Below are positions 33,660 through 43,699 of a stretch of 64,000 bases of DNA, one piece after another (position 1 is the first letter of the stretch; each line of letters opens with the position of its first letter). Made by a program: the position numbers and the translations under genes. Below the pieces are notes generated by a model that ran no database searches, was not told the origin of the DNA, and saw only the letters and a list, made by a program, of their open reading frames with translations. Origin of the DNA: Hanleya hanleyi (taxonomy: Eukaryota; Mollusca; Polyplacophora; Lepidopleurida; Hanleyidae); the NCBI GenBank assembly GCA_036873755.1, contig JAVTVY010020467.1, positions 1 through 64,000 of the forward strand, read 5' to 3'.

Positions 33660-34746
33660 TTACAGGTGTCTAGTCCGTCATTCATAATTCAGCCGTCGTC
33701 CATTAAAGAATATCCGCGTCCATAATCCAAATTACAACACATATAAGGGAAGTGGGTAGAGGTGCCGACATACTGACAGAGCCACATGACTTCACAGTAT
33801 AGTCTTCCGGTTAACCTATTCTGAAGCACATACCAAGAATCTAACGATTCGTGATATGTGTTGTATGTCAGGTACGCTTTTATTGTACCTGTTCATGTGG
33901 CAACTTGGATGATATGACCACACCGCCCCTAGCACCGGCATAAGCGGTATTAGATACAAATCTAGAGAACTATGATGGAAATGCTCTGACAACTCGTATA
34001 TTGGTAATTGGTTAACTGTTTCGCTGTGACAACCTATTCCATATTCCATATAACAGTATTAGCACCAAATTCAAAAAGACAAGCATAGTATACATAAACA
34101 TAGGCTAGTTTCCTGCAAGAGAGAAGCGGTCAACAGTTTTCAATGATGCCGACAAGACATCATGATGTTTCAAAAATATAAAATCCGTATCGTTGATCAG
34201 TATTCTTAATCCATAATAATCGTAGTACTGTTCGACTAATCGACTGCTCATATGAGCAGCATGGGGATCTTGAAGTACATGGGTTCATAGGCCCTTAGCC
34301 CCGGGTTAAGCGGAATTAGACACAAGTTACGAAACCTAACGCCGTAAATCTTGCACGCTACGCTCGTATTTTGCTATCATCATGCGATATGTATCGCCAA
34401 ATTTGAGAAACTTTGAGTGGAGGCGCTTGGTGGAATAGCCCTGTTTTATAAGTTTCTGCAACAATGTTTTGTGACGTTGATTAAAATCGTCACATTTAAC
34501 ACAGGATCTAGCAAATGCTACTAGGCGAGATATGTATACGCCATATGCAGGTCTCACTGGAATATTACTATCCAGAAAGGGATAGTTTACGATGTCGAAA
34601 TTGTAATCATCTCTTTTGTCATAAAGTCGACGAGAGAGAATGCCCGCTTCATTTTTTATAGAGATATAGATCTAAGTATGATGTGCATGTAGGGCTATCT
34701 GTAGTTTCCTTCAAATCCAGTGAAGGTGGATATATATCATTCACTT
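33660..34746 (-). mobile_element. PLE-A copy inside LINE-2: RT C-terminus plus complete 3' tail
   Basis: In element orientation it starts at GTGAATGATATATATCC within the RT coding region and reads through the conserved PLE C-terminus (PAYGVYISRLVAFARSC, KLIKQGYSTKRLHSKF). It passes the stop with TCTAATTCCGCTTAACCCGGGG and continues into the tail that ends GACTAGACACCTGTAAT. This copy links the coding region to the tail seen alone elsewhere. It is 5'-truncated and interrupted by a PLE-B tail at 33732-34030. Confidence 0.87.
33732..34030 (-). mobile_element. PLE-B tail inserted in the PLE-A tail
   Basis: The PLE-A tail reads ...CCAAAGACCTATTCC... in the 55.7-kb copy but here is split after CCAAA by about 299 bp. 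The insert's minus-strand 3' end, ...ATATGTGTTGTAA, coincides with the boundary of the 21.95-kb copy. Internally it has ATCTAATACCGCTTATGCCGG, resembling the post-stop segment of PLE-A, so I infer a related Penelope subfamily. Confidence 0.65.
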
Positions 34747-34754
34747 CATGTCTA

Positions 34755-35818
34755 CAGCATTGGATGAAACGGAGCGAACAGTAGGGTGTGGAACAAACAC
34801 TTCAAGCACATATTTCACGAGAATTATGGGCCGTAACGACGGGTAGAGTTTTCCTCTTGCTAGGAGGGCTTCCGCCAGTATGCCATGACAGCTTTCGTGG
34901 TTGATTTCTCCCAAGCGGGTTTACTTGGGGTGTTTTCTATGTGATAATGAATCGATGGCAAGTGGTATAGAGCTAGGACTTTCCGAACCGCGGAGAACCA
35001 GCTCTTACAGTTGACGCCTTTCATAGCGGTTTGTCGGACGTAGATTTCTTGTAAGGTAGAATTTCCGCCAGAACAGATGTTTCGAAGCGGCGACAACATG
35101 CGCAGATGTATCTGTGCCTCTACTGGAAGGGCACCAAAGAGGATATATACGGCGGGTTGAGGAACTCGATCCGGGACAGACAGAATTTGCTTCAATACTT
35201 TTCTGTGGAAAGATTCCATCAGTTGTATGTCTGTCTGGTCCAGAAGGAGTGTTTCGACACCATGTAACAAGATGGGGAGAACATATGTCTCTAGCAGGTG
35301 AAATGAGGTGACTGAATTAAGGCCGTTGATCCCATGTATCCATGAGCCCATCATTGAATACATGACTCTCCTGGCTTTCTCGAGCTGTCTCGATGAAGGC
35401 CCAGATGAACCGCTGAGCTGGAGATTGGCATATCAGCGTTGTCTAGGGAAAACTCAAAACATGGACTACTGTCACTAGTCAGGATCACGCTCTTTGTGGG
35501 CTGCAGGTCATAGAAGTTGTATTTGCTGTAGTTTACAGAGATACCCATCAGACTTTGTAGGTTATAGTCCTTGTTGGCATTTAAACAGATGTCGTCTACA
35601 CAGGTTGGAGCTGCACAGCTGATGCAACCGATGCGTGCACCGTAGCCAGAAAGGGTGAGCCGATCGATGAGGTCGTTAATATACACCTTGTTAAGATCAA
35701 TTGAAAGCACACCGCCTTGACGAACATCTTGTTGTATGTTCACAGAATCTGAGAGAGAATCATCTCGTTTTACTTGAGTGTTCGCCTTCTTGTGCAAATC
35801 AGAGATGAGAAGCCACAT
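34755..35818 (-). pseudogene. LINE-2 reverse transcriptase domain (frameshifted)
   Basis: Visible motifs: QQDVRQGGVLSIDLNKVYIND (RT motif with RQG), APTCVDDICLNANKDY (catalytic VDD, both Asp retained), LMGISVNYSKYNFYDLQPTK, VHLGLHRD, YVLPILLHGVETLLL (thumb) and PSKPAWEKSTTKAV. One frameshift near 35350 and another near 34860 split the frame. Coding ends at AVDMK, where the PLE copy was inserted. Confidence 0.87.
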
Positions 35819-36199
35819 GGAGAACTCGATGCCGGATAGGTAAAGCTTCCTTAGTAGGCACGAGTGATTGTGTCCCAGTGAGCATTCTTATTGATAGCAA
35901 CAGTAACTGAAATCTCCTCAGAACAAAGGTGGCTGACTTTCTTTTTGGACTTTTGTGCAGTTTGGGTGGATGTTTCTAATGCCGATTCTGTTAAAGTATC
36001 ACAAAGCTTTGAGTAGACTCTACTAATGTCGAACTGGGATGTCATCTCGAGATTATAGTCTTCGAGGGTTAGCTAGAGGAGAGTCTGGTATTCAAGTTGA
36101 GTGACTTTGTCTCAAGAAACACGAGGAAGAAATTTAAGGTTCTCATTCTTGGTGCCATCCTCACTGACATGAAGATCGACAGGTTGAGTTTCACAGTAA

Positions 36200-36720
36200 T
36201 AGGATGATGGTCTGAGCTGTTAGCATACACTTTGTCATTTTATCTGGGCCTGACCGAGGCAAGTTTGAAATAGGAAATAGTCTATGGTTGAATGGTCTTT
36301 TCCATTTGGATGTTCAAAGCTTGGTCCAGAGGTGGTATATGATAAGTTCAATTCTTCCAGAAAATGTCTGATTTCAGCCTTTCGTTTTGAGGCCGTATCA
36401 ATTATCAGGTCACAGTTGAAATCGCCGGTTATTATTTGCGTTGACGCAAACTTGGAGTTCAGTTCAAACTGTTGATCCATGACATCCTGAAATGCTTCAT
36501 CAGAGGCAGTACCATTACGGTTCGGCATGTAAATGGACACAATCAGCACAGGAGTGGGGGAGATATTCATGGTAATGGCCTGGATTCTGCAATTGCCGTC
36601 TTTAATGGGGACAACGAGGTGGCCAAGACTTTTTCCCCAACATATGCTACACCACCATATCCACGTGGTCTGTGTGATGCGGGTGTCTACGTCAACTACA
36701 GATTTCATATCACTTGAGAA
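36200..36720 (-). pseudogene. LINE-2 APE-type endonuclease domain
   Basis: TGDFNCDLIIDTASKRKAEI carries the D/N pair of the active site, followed by HSTIDYFLF and, in the next frame, NSSDHHPITVKL with the catalytic Asp-His. The N-terminal block with the catalytic Glu is not clear. It lies between the ORF1 linker and the RT, as in other LINEs. Confidence 0.82.
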
Positions 36721-37281
36721 GTGATGGTGAAAGTTTTTCAGGAATTCACGCTGGAAATTGAATAGCCAGTGCTCTTGGAGTCAGATTAAATCACAGCATT
36801 TTAAGTAGTACGTGGAGTACAGCTTCCCCATTTTTGATTACGTTCTTGCAGTTGAAGGTCACGATATTCAAATTTGGAATATATGTAGGGCCAGAAGGAT
36901 TTGTCGGGGTTGTTGGTAGGTGTTGTGAACCTCTCATCGCTATGTCGGAAGCGGTCGAGATGGGCCCACCTCTAAAGATTTTAACCAGAGGAGTTCTGGG
37001 TACTGGATGAAGTCTGGGAGTGGATCGATTGAACTACTGCAGGAGAACCATCGTCTAACTCATCCAGAATCTGTGGCACATCTGAGCCAGAGTTGGAATA
37101 ATTGGTGGAACTGGATTGCTTGTTTGTTGCAGACCCTTCGTCCTGAAGAGTGGGAGGCTGCGGTTCATGTAGTTGAACAGCAGATCGTTTTGGTTTCTGT
37201 TAATTGTGCCTGTAGAGTTGGTGGTGGCCGCCTCTTGTCATGCTGGTACCTGGGTTGATGGTGGCAGCGAGTCGGTCTGGT

Positions 37282-38350
37282 CTATCCTGAGGATATAGGG
37301 AGAATGGCAGATTGGGTATTCGTACCTCGTGCTCGGCATACCTGAATATATTGGAGGGGCTGGAAATCCTGGACAGCATATGGTGATTGCAGTGATGTTG
37401 GTACTGGAGCATATGGAATTTGAGATGTTCCCGCAAACCTATGAGGAGCATATGTGGGGACCGGGGCGGTCACTGTTGGATAAAACTGCATTAATGAATG
37501 GACTTGAGGCATGGAAAGAGGTGGTACAGGTGAGCTGGATTCGGATTCTAGCTGGCTGATGAGTCGCGTCAGATCTTCAGTTTCTAAGTTTTGAATCCGC
37601 TGGAATAGGTTGGATAGTTCTATGTTTCGGGATTCATGGTTGATTGGTTGGTTGATTGATTGTTTGAATTTTAACGTCGCACCTAACCTTATGGTCACAC
37701 GGCGACGATGACCCAAACAAACATACCCTAACAAAACCCTAATCCGAACAAGAACCTAACCAAAACTACAAAAAAAATTGAATTTCGAATTTTGAAAATT
37801 AGGCTCTACAGACACTGATCACAATTGGATCCTCAGAGAGCTCAATCTGTTTGGTACTTTAATCTACCTCCTGTGCCAGACAAACATGGTATGGTAAACC
37901 ATGCTGCCCTAAGCTGAAGGGCGGGAATTCATGGTTAGATGCACGAGGAACAGTATAGTTTGAGGTAGGTGAAGTATCTTGCTTGTCAGCTTCCAAAGTG
38001 AGGACTCATTCTCAGAAGTTTGTTGGAATTTTCTAGCTCTTCAATACGAGCCTCTAGTTTTGACTGTGCTGTGAACAGGTCTTGTTTGGTGTCTTTTATA
38101 CTGGCTTCCTTCTTTTTAATATCAGCTTCAGCTTTCTTTAATTTAGCCTCGCAGGAACGCAAATTGGTTCAATGTTTTCAACAATATGAACTACAGGATC
38201 ATTTAGCAGTTGAGAGGAGTATGGGACTTTAGTCTGCTCGACCGATCTTTGAGTTGAGGGGACACACTGGACATTTGAAGCCGGAGTTGAGGGGACACAC
38301 TGTACACATGATGGGCAGGTATATTCATCAATGTTCTCAATTACCACACA
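37282..38350 (-). pseudogene. LINE-2 ORF1 linker, low-complexity, split by a SINE
   Basis: Proline/serine-rich coding (SSPVPPLSMPQVHSL, APVPTYAPHRFAG, APVPTSLQSPYAV) plus, upstream of the SINE, a Lys/Glu-rich coiled-coil-like stretch (38150-38010) and a short repeated CVPSTPAS / CVPSTQ segment. Removing the SINE joins NHE on both sides in the same region. No catalytic motif. Confidence 0.6.
37642..37926 (-). mobile_element. SINE with 10-bp target-site duplication and LINE-1-type 3' hairpin
   Basis: ATTCATGGTT at 37632-37641 and 37927-37936 flanks a 285-bp insertion in LINE-2 ORF1. On the minus strand the 3' part reads CGTCGCCGTGTGACCATAAG...GCGACGTTAAAATTC and ends in (AATC/AACC)n. The CGTCGC...GCGACGTTAAA hairpin matches the LINE-1 3' tail (11238-11277, 30051-30090), while the rest does not. 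I see no clear tRNA-type A/B boxes in the head. This SINE could therefore have a different promoter or a degraded one. Confidence 0.78.
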
Positions 38351-38356
38351 GCATGA

Positions 38357-39420
38357 CTAATGAAAGATGGCTAGGCAGATTTTACAGGTAATTGTCAAAG
38401 TTCCATTTAAAGACTGGTTACACACCTGGCATGTAATATCAGATCTGTTTGGCAATTGCGAAGGTGACTCTTCATCCAGTATGGCCTGGGCTAAGCTGGC
38501 TGAGGGAGCAGGTGTTACAGTTGGAGAAGCCAAGGCTGTTTGTCCAATACATGTGGTCCGTGATAACAAAGTCTTTTGAATGCTTCTACATGTAGCAGAG
38601 AAGTTACTAGCAGGAATGTCCTGCGGCATTGAAATATCAGGGTCCGGGCATGTCTGTATTGAACTTGGTTCAGGGGGTAAACTCACAATTGCTACGGAGT
38701 TGGCAACATGATCTGGACACTTAAAGGTGGAGTCCTTTTCTCGTGCAAGGTTTATGATGATTTCATTTGACAATTTAGCACATTTGTAGTGAGTCCAGTG
38801 CATTCCGGTTTCACAGTACACAGAGCGAGTAACACAGTTTCGGTTACACTTCGAACACAAGCTAGAAGGTTTAGAGTTCATCTGGCTTGGACGATCAACA
38901 GTATGTGCAAATTGCATGAGGGCTTCCTGAAATAATGTCGTTCATTCAATTTGGACAAGTTGAGTTGTGCATCGTTGACCCGAATATGGCTAATGACCTC
39001 TAAGGTTTCATTAAAATCAGTGTGGAATTCATCCAGAGCTGTGCCATTGATGAAAAGGGTGGATGTTGTATGATATAGATTAATACTGTAACGAGAGCCA
39101 GACACCAGGCTGACTATGTAGGTTACTTGTGTCTCAGATGAGCGTTTATCAGTAGTTCTTTTGGTTTTCTCTGTCCCTTCATCTTTTGGGTATTTGCCAT
39201 AAAGCTTATCTAGGGCTTTCCTAAAGATATAGTACATTGCAGCATCAGCTTCTATGACTATACCCCCGGAATTTTTGGTGATCCTGAGATTTGTTTCTCT
39301 GGAGTCTTGCTGACATTCAGTTCAAATTCTGCTTGTATAACACTTGTCTGCTTGGGCCTATGCTGGTAGCCTTTAGTTCTTTGTGGATTTGAAGGTATGA
39401 TATACCTATAACATTGTCTT
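38357..39420 (-). pseudogene. LINE-2 ORF1 with PHD-type zinc fingers
   Basis: The 39237-38878 part has TTSTLFINGTALDEFHTDF, the conserved 'NG...F' block upstream of PHD fingers in such ORF1 proteins. Then comes a PHD finger, CSKCNRNCVTRSVYCETGMHW...HYKCAKLS...FKCPDH (about 38850-38720), with the Cys4-His-Cys3 pattern. A second, partial finger is CQVCNQSLNGTLTITCKIC...FH (about 38430-38360). The region upstream to 39420 continues in a shifted frame (IPSNPQRTKGYQHRP). PHD-like ORF1 fingers probably bind nucleic acid or chromatin; this is inference. Confidence 0.78.
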
Positions 39421-39650
39421 TGGCACTGTCAGATGTAGCAGTAATGGATATCGTAATTGTATTTTTGTTCAGTGAATATATTCAGGGATGGAGCGATACC
39501 GCACCGTGCTCATGCAGATGTAGGCAGAGTTGTTGTTGTTGTAACTTATGCGAGGGCAGAATCGATCAAGTTCATATTATACAGTTCATGCAGAATAGAA
39601 AGACAGAAAAGCAAAAATAAAATAAAATAAATGCAATATAAAAACTTGAA

Positions 39651-40369
39651 ACATAGGCTAGTTTCCTGCATAGGCTAGCTTCCTGCAAGAGAGAAGCGTT
39701 CAACAGTTTTCAATGATGCCGGCAAGACATCATGATGTTCCAAAAACATCAAATGCGTATCGCTGATTCGTATTCTTCATCCATATGATATTCGTTGTAA
39801 AATCGCCATCTAAGGAATGATGTATCTCAGTCACGCTTTGATTGTGACTGTTCATATGAGCACCATGAGAATCTTGAAGCACATGTGTTCATATGGCGCC
39901 TAGCCCCAGGTTAAGCGGAATTAGACGGAAGTTACGAAACGCCATAGATCTTGCACGCTACGCTCGTATTTTGTTGTCAGCATGCGATATATATCGCCAT
40001 AGTTGAGAAACTTTGAGTGGAGACGCTTGGTGGTATAGCCCTGTTTTATAACTTTCTGCAATAATGTTTTCTGGTGTTGATCAAAATCGTCACATTTAAC
40101 ACATGATCTAGAAAATGTTACTAAACGCGATATGTATACGCCATATGCAGGTCCCACTGGAATATTACTCTCCAGAAAGGGATAGTTTACGATGTCGAAA
40201 TTGTAATCATCTCTTTTGTCATAAAGTCGACGAGAGAGAAGGCCCGCTTCATTTTTTATAGAGATATAGGTCTAAATATGATGTGCCGGTAAGGCTATCT
40301 GTAGTTTCCTTCAAATCCAGTGAAGGTCCTTCACTGCGTCATTAATATAGCGATTATTCACAGCGAGAA
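39651..40369 (-). mobile_element. PLE-A copy: RT C-terminus plus partial 3' tail
   Basis: In element orientation it begins CTCGCTGTGAATAATCGC, just after the position of the YIDD active site in the 45-kb copy. It encodes the conserved C-terminus (PAYGVYISRLVTFSRSC, KVIKQGYTTKRLHSKF) and continues past the stop into the tail. It lacks the last ~150 bp, and CATAGGCTAG(T/C)TTCCTGCA is duplicated at its 3' break (39652-39690). Immediately beyond its 5' end, ACGGACTAGAC (40378-40388) is a plus-strand match to the PLE-A 3' terminus, a possible head-to-tail remnant. Confidence 0.82.
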
Positions 40370-40388
40370 TGCCACAGACGGACTAGAC

Positions 40389-41856
40389 CTGAAATAGCAT
40401 ATGGATGACGATAATAAGAATAAAACAGCGCCCTGGTTGACAACGCCCCAGGAAGAGAACGTCTGGAAACAATATTTAACCCTAAACAAGATTAGACGTG
40501 TTACCCCTGAGATGTCACCGAACGGACGGTTGTTGAATACAGAATATGATCCTTCGACTTTCACGCAATGTAGGACGTACCCTTTCATCCTTTACCCCGA
40601 TACACACCCCAATCACTGTTACAGGCACAGATTTATGTAGGACACGGCCCACTCCCGAGAGATCTCGACGACACCCATTCGTCGCCCAGTTTTTTTTTCT
40701 TTCTGGTTGACTTTGTGCGTATATGCGAGCGGCGATTTGCCAAAAAGGCTCATTTTAGGAGTAAAATACACTCCTTGTACACACGTCCATATCCTATATC
40801 ATTCGAAAGCTTATTTTATGTACTTTTGATAGACCGGATTTGGTCTTGAAATATATTGCCATAAGGCCAAAAATCCATTCAAATGAACCAATATCGTTTC
40901 TTATCCCCACGAAAAAAAGAAAGGGGTGAGTTTGCTTAATTGTTACTAACTTATTTATTTTACACCAGTGCACAGCATTGAGGTAGCAAGTTTTTCTCCG
41001 TAAAACGGGAAATCGATCAATAAAAGTTATGTTATGCGATCTAAAATCATGACGTCACTCGGGGTCATCTCCAAATTCCCAATTGAATATTTTCTAAATA
41101 CACAATTATGATTTCTTTACTAAGTTATACAATGTTATGAAATTGACATAATTGTGTCATGTTATTGCCACCGATACTGTGTATCATTGTCTGAATATTA
41201 CAGGTTATATAGGGTTTCTCACTGTCAGAGACAATAGAATATGTGAATATTAAGCATCTTACCTAAGAGTCTATTAAGCGCTTACCTAAGATTGTCAAAC
41301 ATCTGACGTCAGCGATACACAATAAAAATGTTTTACGAAGTATTGTGTAAATTTCGATGATTTGTTTTATCTCTTGCTAATTTTAAAGCAATATTAAAGG
41401 TTATCTTGATTATCGTTATGGTTCGGGGTTGGGGTCATCTCACAATCACTATTGCAATTTACATGTTTTCCCATAGTATGTTCTTAGTAATCTACCACAT
41501 TTAATAAGATTTGTGGTATTTGAAACACTTCTTTACATGTTTGGAAATTTCAAAACTATTTGGGGGGTCATTTCTAAATTTCTACACATCCACAGTATGT
41601 TCTTTGAAATCTACTTGTAGGGTTTAATACAAAAAAACTGCCAATACAAAAAACTGCCAATAAACACAGTCACTCACTCTCCAGGTATGTTCTGACCCTA
41701 CAACAGCTTGAGTTTAGGACTTGTACTATAACATCACTATATGTACTCAAGTACCTCAGAGCAGTTGTTTCGGATATTTTGAAGAGTATATCTTCTGTAT
41801 ATCCCAAGCAAAACTCCCATCAAGGAACAAGCCTAATCATCAATATAATTAATATT
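40389..41856. other. Intergenic DNA with a diverged ~190-bp-type repeat unit
   Basis: CATGACGTCACTCGGGGTCATCTCCAAATT near 41050 resembles units of the 28.6-29.6 kb array. GGGGTCATCTC near 41425 and GGGGTCATTTCTAAATT near 41565 may be further degraded units. No gene was recognised. Confidence 0.4.
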
Positions 41857-42032
41857 GATGATATATAATCTTCAATATTATGATCTCGCATATTTGCTAC
41901 TATATTGTGTTAATTGTCTCAGGGCAGAATTATCGCTTCCAGTGATATTTCTGCTTTAGTACTGTTTAATAGCGCTGTTTCTTCTAATGTATTCCGTAGT
42001 TCCATCAGGTCTATATTGAATACGGCTGAGTA

Positions 42033-42057
42033 ATGAATGACGGACTAGACGCTTGTA
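42033..42057 (+). mobile_element. Minimal PLE-A 3' end
   Basis: ATGAATGACGGACTAGACGC plus TTGTA is an exact match to the PLE-A terminus, here in the left arm of the foldback element. At 25 bp it could be an extreme 5'-truncated insertion. It is the only part of the arm without a counterpart in the other units. Confidence 0.55.
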
Positions 42058-42645
42058 CTCCACAGTTTCAAAGGTCGATAGCATGTTTTTACAGCATAAT
42101 TACTGGAGTTTTTCAAAGGTGTCGAGACAGAATTCTCTCTTCTGGAATATTGAAATATGTCAATCTCAATTCGAGATTTATCTGCTTTGACATATTTCAT
42201 GAGTATTCAGCGCTGTTTCTTCGAATGTCATCCGCAGTTATCAAGGTACGCAAGATCAAAATTCTGTTCATTATTATTACTACTTTATAATAGGTGTCAG
42301 GACAGAATTCTCGCGTCTGGAGTTGTGTAGGTATTGAAAAATACAAATCTCAATTCAAGATTTTCTGTTTTGACACATTTAATGCGCATGCTGCTTAACA
42401 ACGCTTTTTCTCAAAGACGAATTGTCCATGAAGACACCCACGTTCCTGGCGTGTTTACGGATTCTATCTACGGCTGGCCAGATGCTCACATGATCTTATT
42501 CGTTGTCTTTCGTATAACGATTCGGGCATGATCCGAGACGTACATCAGAATAATACTGCTTATATCCAGACTGTAACACATATTAAAGTAATGAGAATAC
42601 TCTTTATCAGCCGTGCCTATACGTATTCCTAGCTCCAGCTAAATA

Positions 42646-42712
42646 GGGACCGCCAGTACAGAAGAGGGACCGCCAGTACAGAAGAGGGACCGCCAGTACA
42701 GAAGAGGGACAG
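42646..42712 (+). repeat. 20-bp tandem repeat, 3.3 copies
   Basis: GGGACCGCCAGTACAGAAGA starts at 42646, 42666 and 42686 without change, with a partial fourth at 42706. It lies in the unique centre of the foldback element. Confidence 0.95.
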
Positions 42713-43330
42713 CAATAATGACGACTCAGCTTCATTATAAGAAATAGCACTGTTTAAAAATATACATGAAATGTGATGAATCTCGAATTGAGATCGGTAT
42801 TTGTCAGTACCTACAAAATTAGCGTAAATTCCATCCCGACACCTTTGATAATAACAGGAATAATACTGTCCAGTACTTGGATCTCACGGACCTTGAAAAC
42901 TGTGGAAGATATCAAAAGAAACAGCTCTGTTAAACAGAGTACACATGAAAAGTGTTCTACAGACAAATCTCGAATTGAGGTTGGTATTTTTTCATACATA
43001 TACTGAACTCCAGAAGCAAGAATTTTTGATAATAAAACAGTAATAATTCTGTACAGAACTTGGAGCTTTGAAACTGCAGAAGACATTACAGGAAGCAGCG
43101 CACACATGAAATGTGTCAAAGCAGAAAAATCTCGAATTGAGATTGGTATTTTCAATACCCACAGAACTCCAGAAGCGAGAATTCCGTCATGACAACTTTG
43201 ATAATAAAACAGTACTGTACAGAACTTGAGCCTTATGTACATTGAAAATATCTCTAGGAGCGATAATTCTGCCCTAACACCATCCGTAAAACACAGAACA
43301 AGCGAGATTATATTGGAGATTATATATAAA

Positions 43331-43699
43331 AAATATCATAAATTTTAATAGGACAGTTCTAAAATGAAACTCTGACGACAAAAGGCGCGAAACGACGTCA
43401 TGACTCATGTGACGTCACGTCGAAGTTATGCAGCGAACCATTTCATAACATGCTGTATTATTTTATTCACGGAGTTTCACAGGCAATGATTTGTGTTGCC
43501 CATCTAACTCCGAGACAATACCATCTTCGAAGCGGTTTGGATATTTTGCATTTTAAAAGCAACAATGATAATTATTTTCCAGGTTTTGCAGTAGACCCAA
43601 TGTTAAAGCATTACCCGGTGTCTAACCTTGAGCCATCATCACGTGGACAAAGCCATCGTTTCACGTCTTTCATGGCTAAAGAGTTCTATATCGGGACTG
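43331..43699. other. Short spacer with an unassigned open stretch
   Basis: 43450-43716 is open for 88 codons on the plus strand, with no motif I recognise. It may be upstream sequence of the PLE copy that follows. Confidence 0.35.

Larger units (their letters stand above)
33287..39600 (-). mobile_element. LINE-2: CR1-like non-LTR retrotransposon with PHD-finger ORF1, multiply interrupted
   Basis: Minus-strand pieces in order: N-terminal ORF1 and PHD fingers (39420-38357), acidic/proline-rich linker (38350-37282), endonuclease (about 36720-36200), RT (35818-34755) and C-terminal Cys/His region (33655-33287). It carries a SINE at 37642-37926 and a Penelope-like copy at 33660-34746, which itself holds a PLE-B tail. 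Removing these gives a collinear LINE of about 4.9 kb. Frameshifts are scattered throughout. PHD-like ORF1 is a known trait of some CR1-like LINEs of marine invertebrates. Confidence 0.88.
41857..43330. mobile_element. Foldback element: inverted arms made of ~186-bp tandem repeats
   Basis: The left arm (41857-42430) and right arm (42720-43330) are inverted copies. Outer ends share ATATATAATCT(T/C)CAATAT and ATCTCGC; next comes a perfect AGGGCAGAATTATCGCT (from about 41921, complement near 43259-43275). Inside, a unit with TCTCAATTCGAGAT, TGACACATTTCATG and GACAGAATTCTCGC recurs at 42163 and 42349 (left arm) and, inverted, at 42780, 42968 and 43130 (right arm). The centre (about 42430-42720) is unrelated and holds a 20-bp tandem repeat. 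No transposase. Long inverted repeats made of tandem subrepeats are the hallmark of Foldback/Galileo-type elements (family knowledge). Confidence 0.72.

Noticed and set aside
37552..37580. GCTGATGAGTCGCGTC as a hammerhead or structured RNA element.
   Set aside because: It lies in LINE-2 ORF1 coding sequence and lacks a GAAA core downstream.
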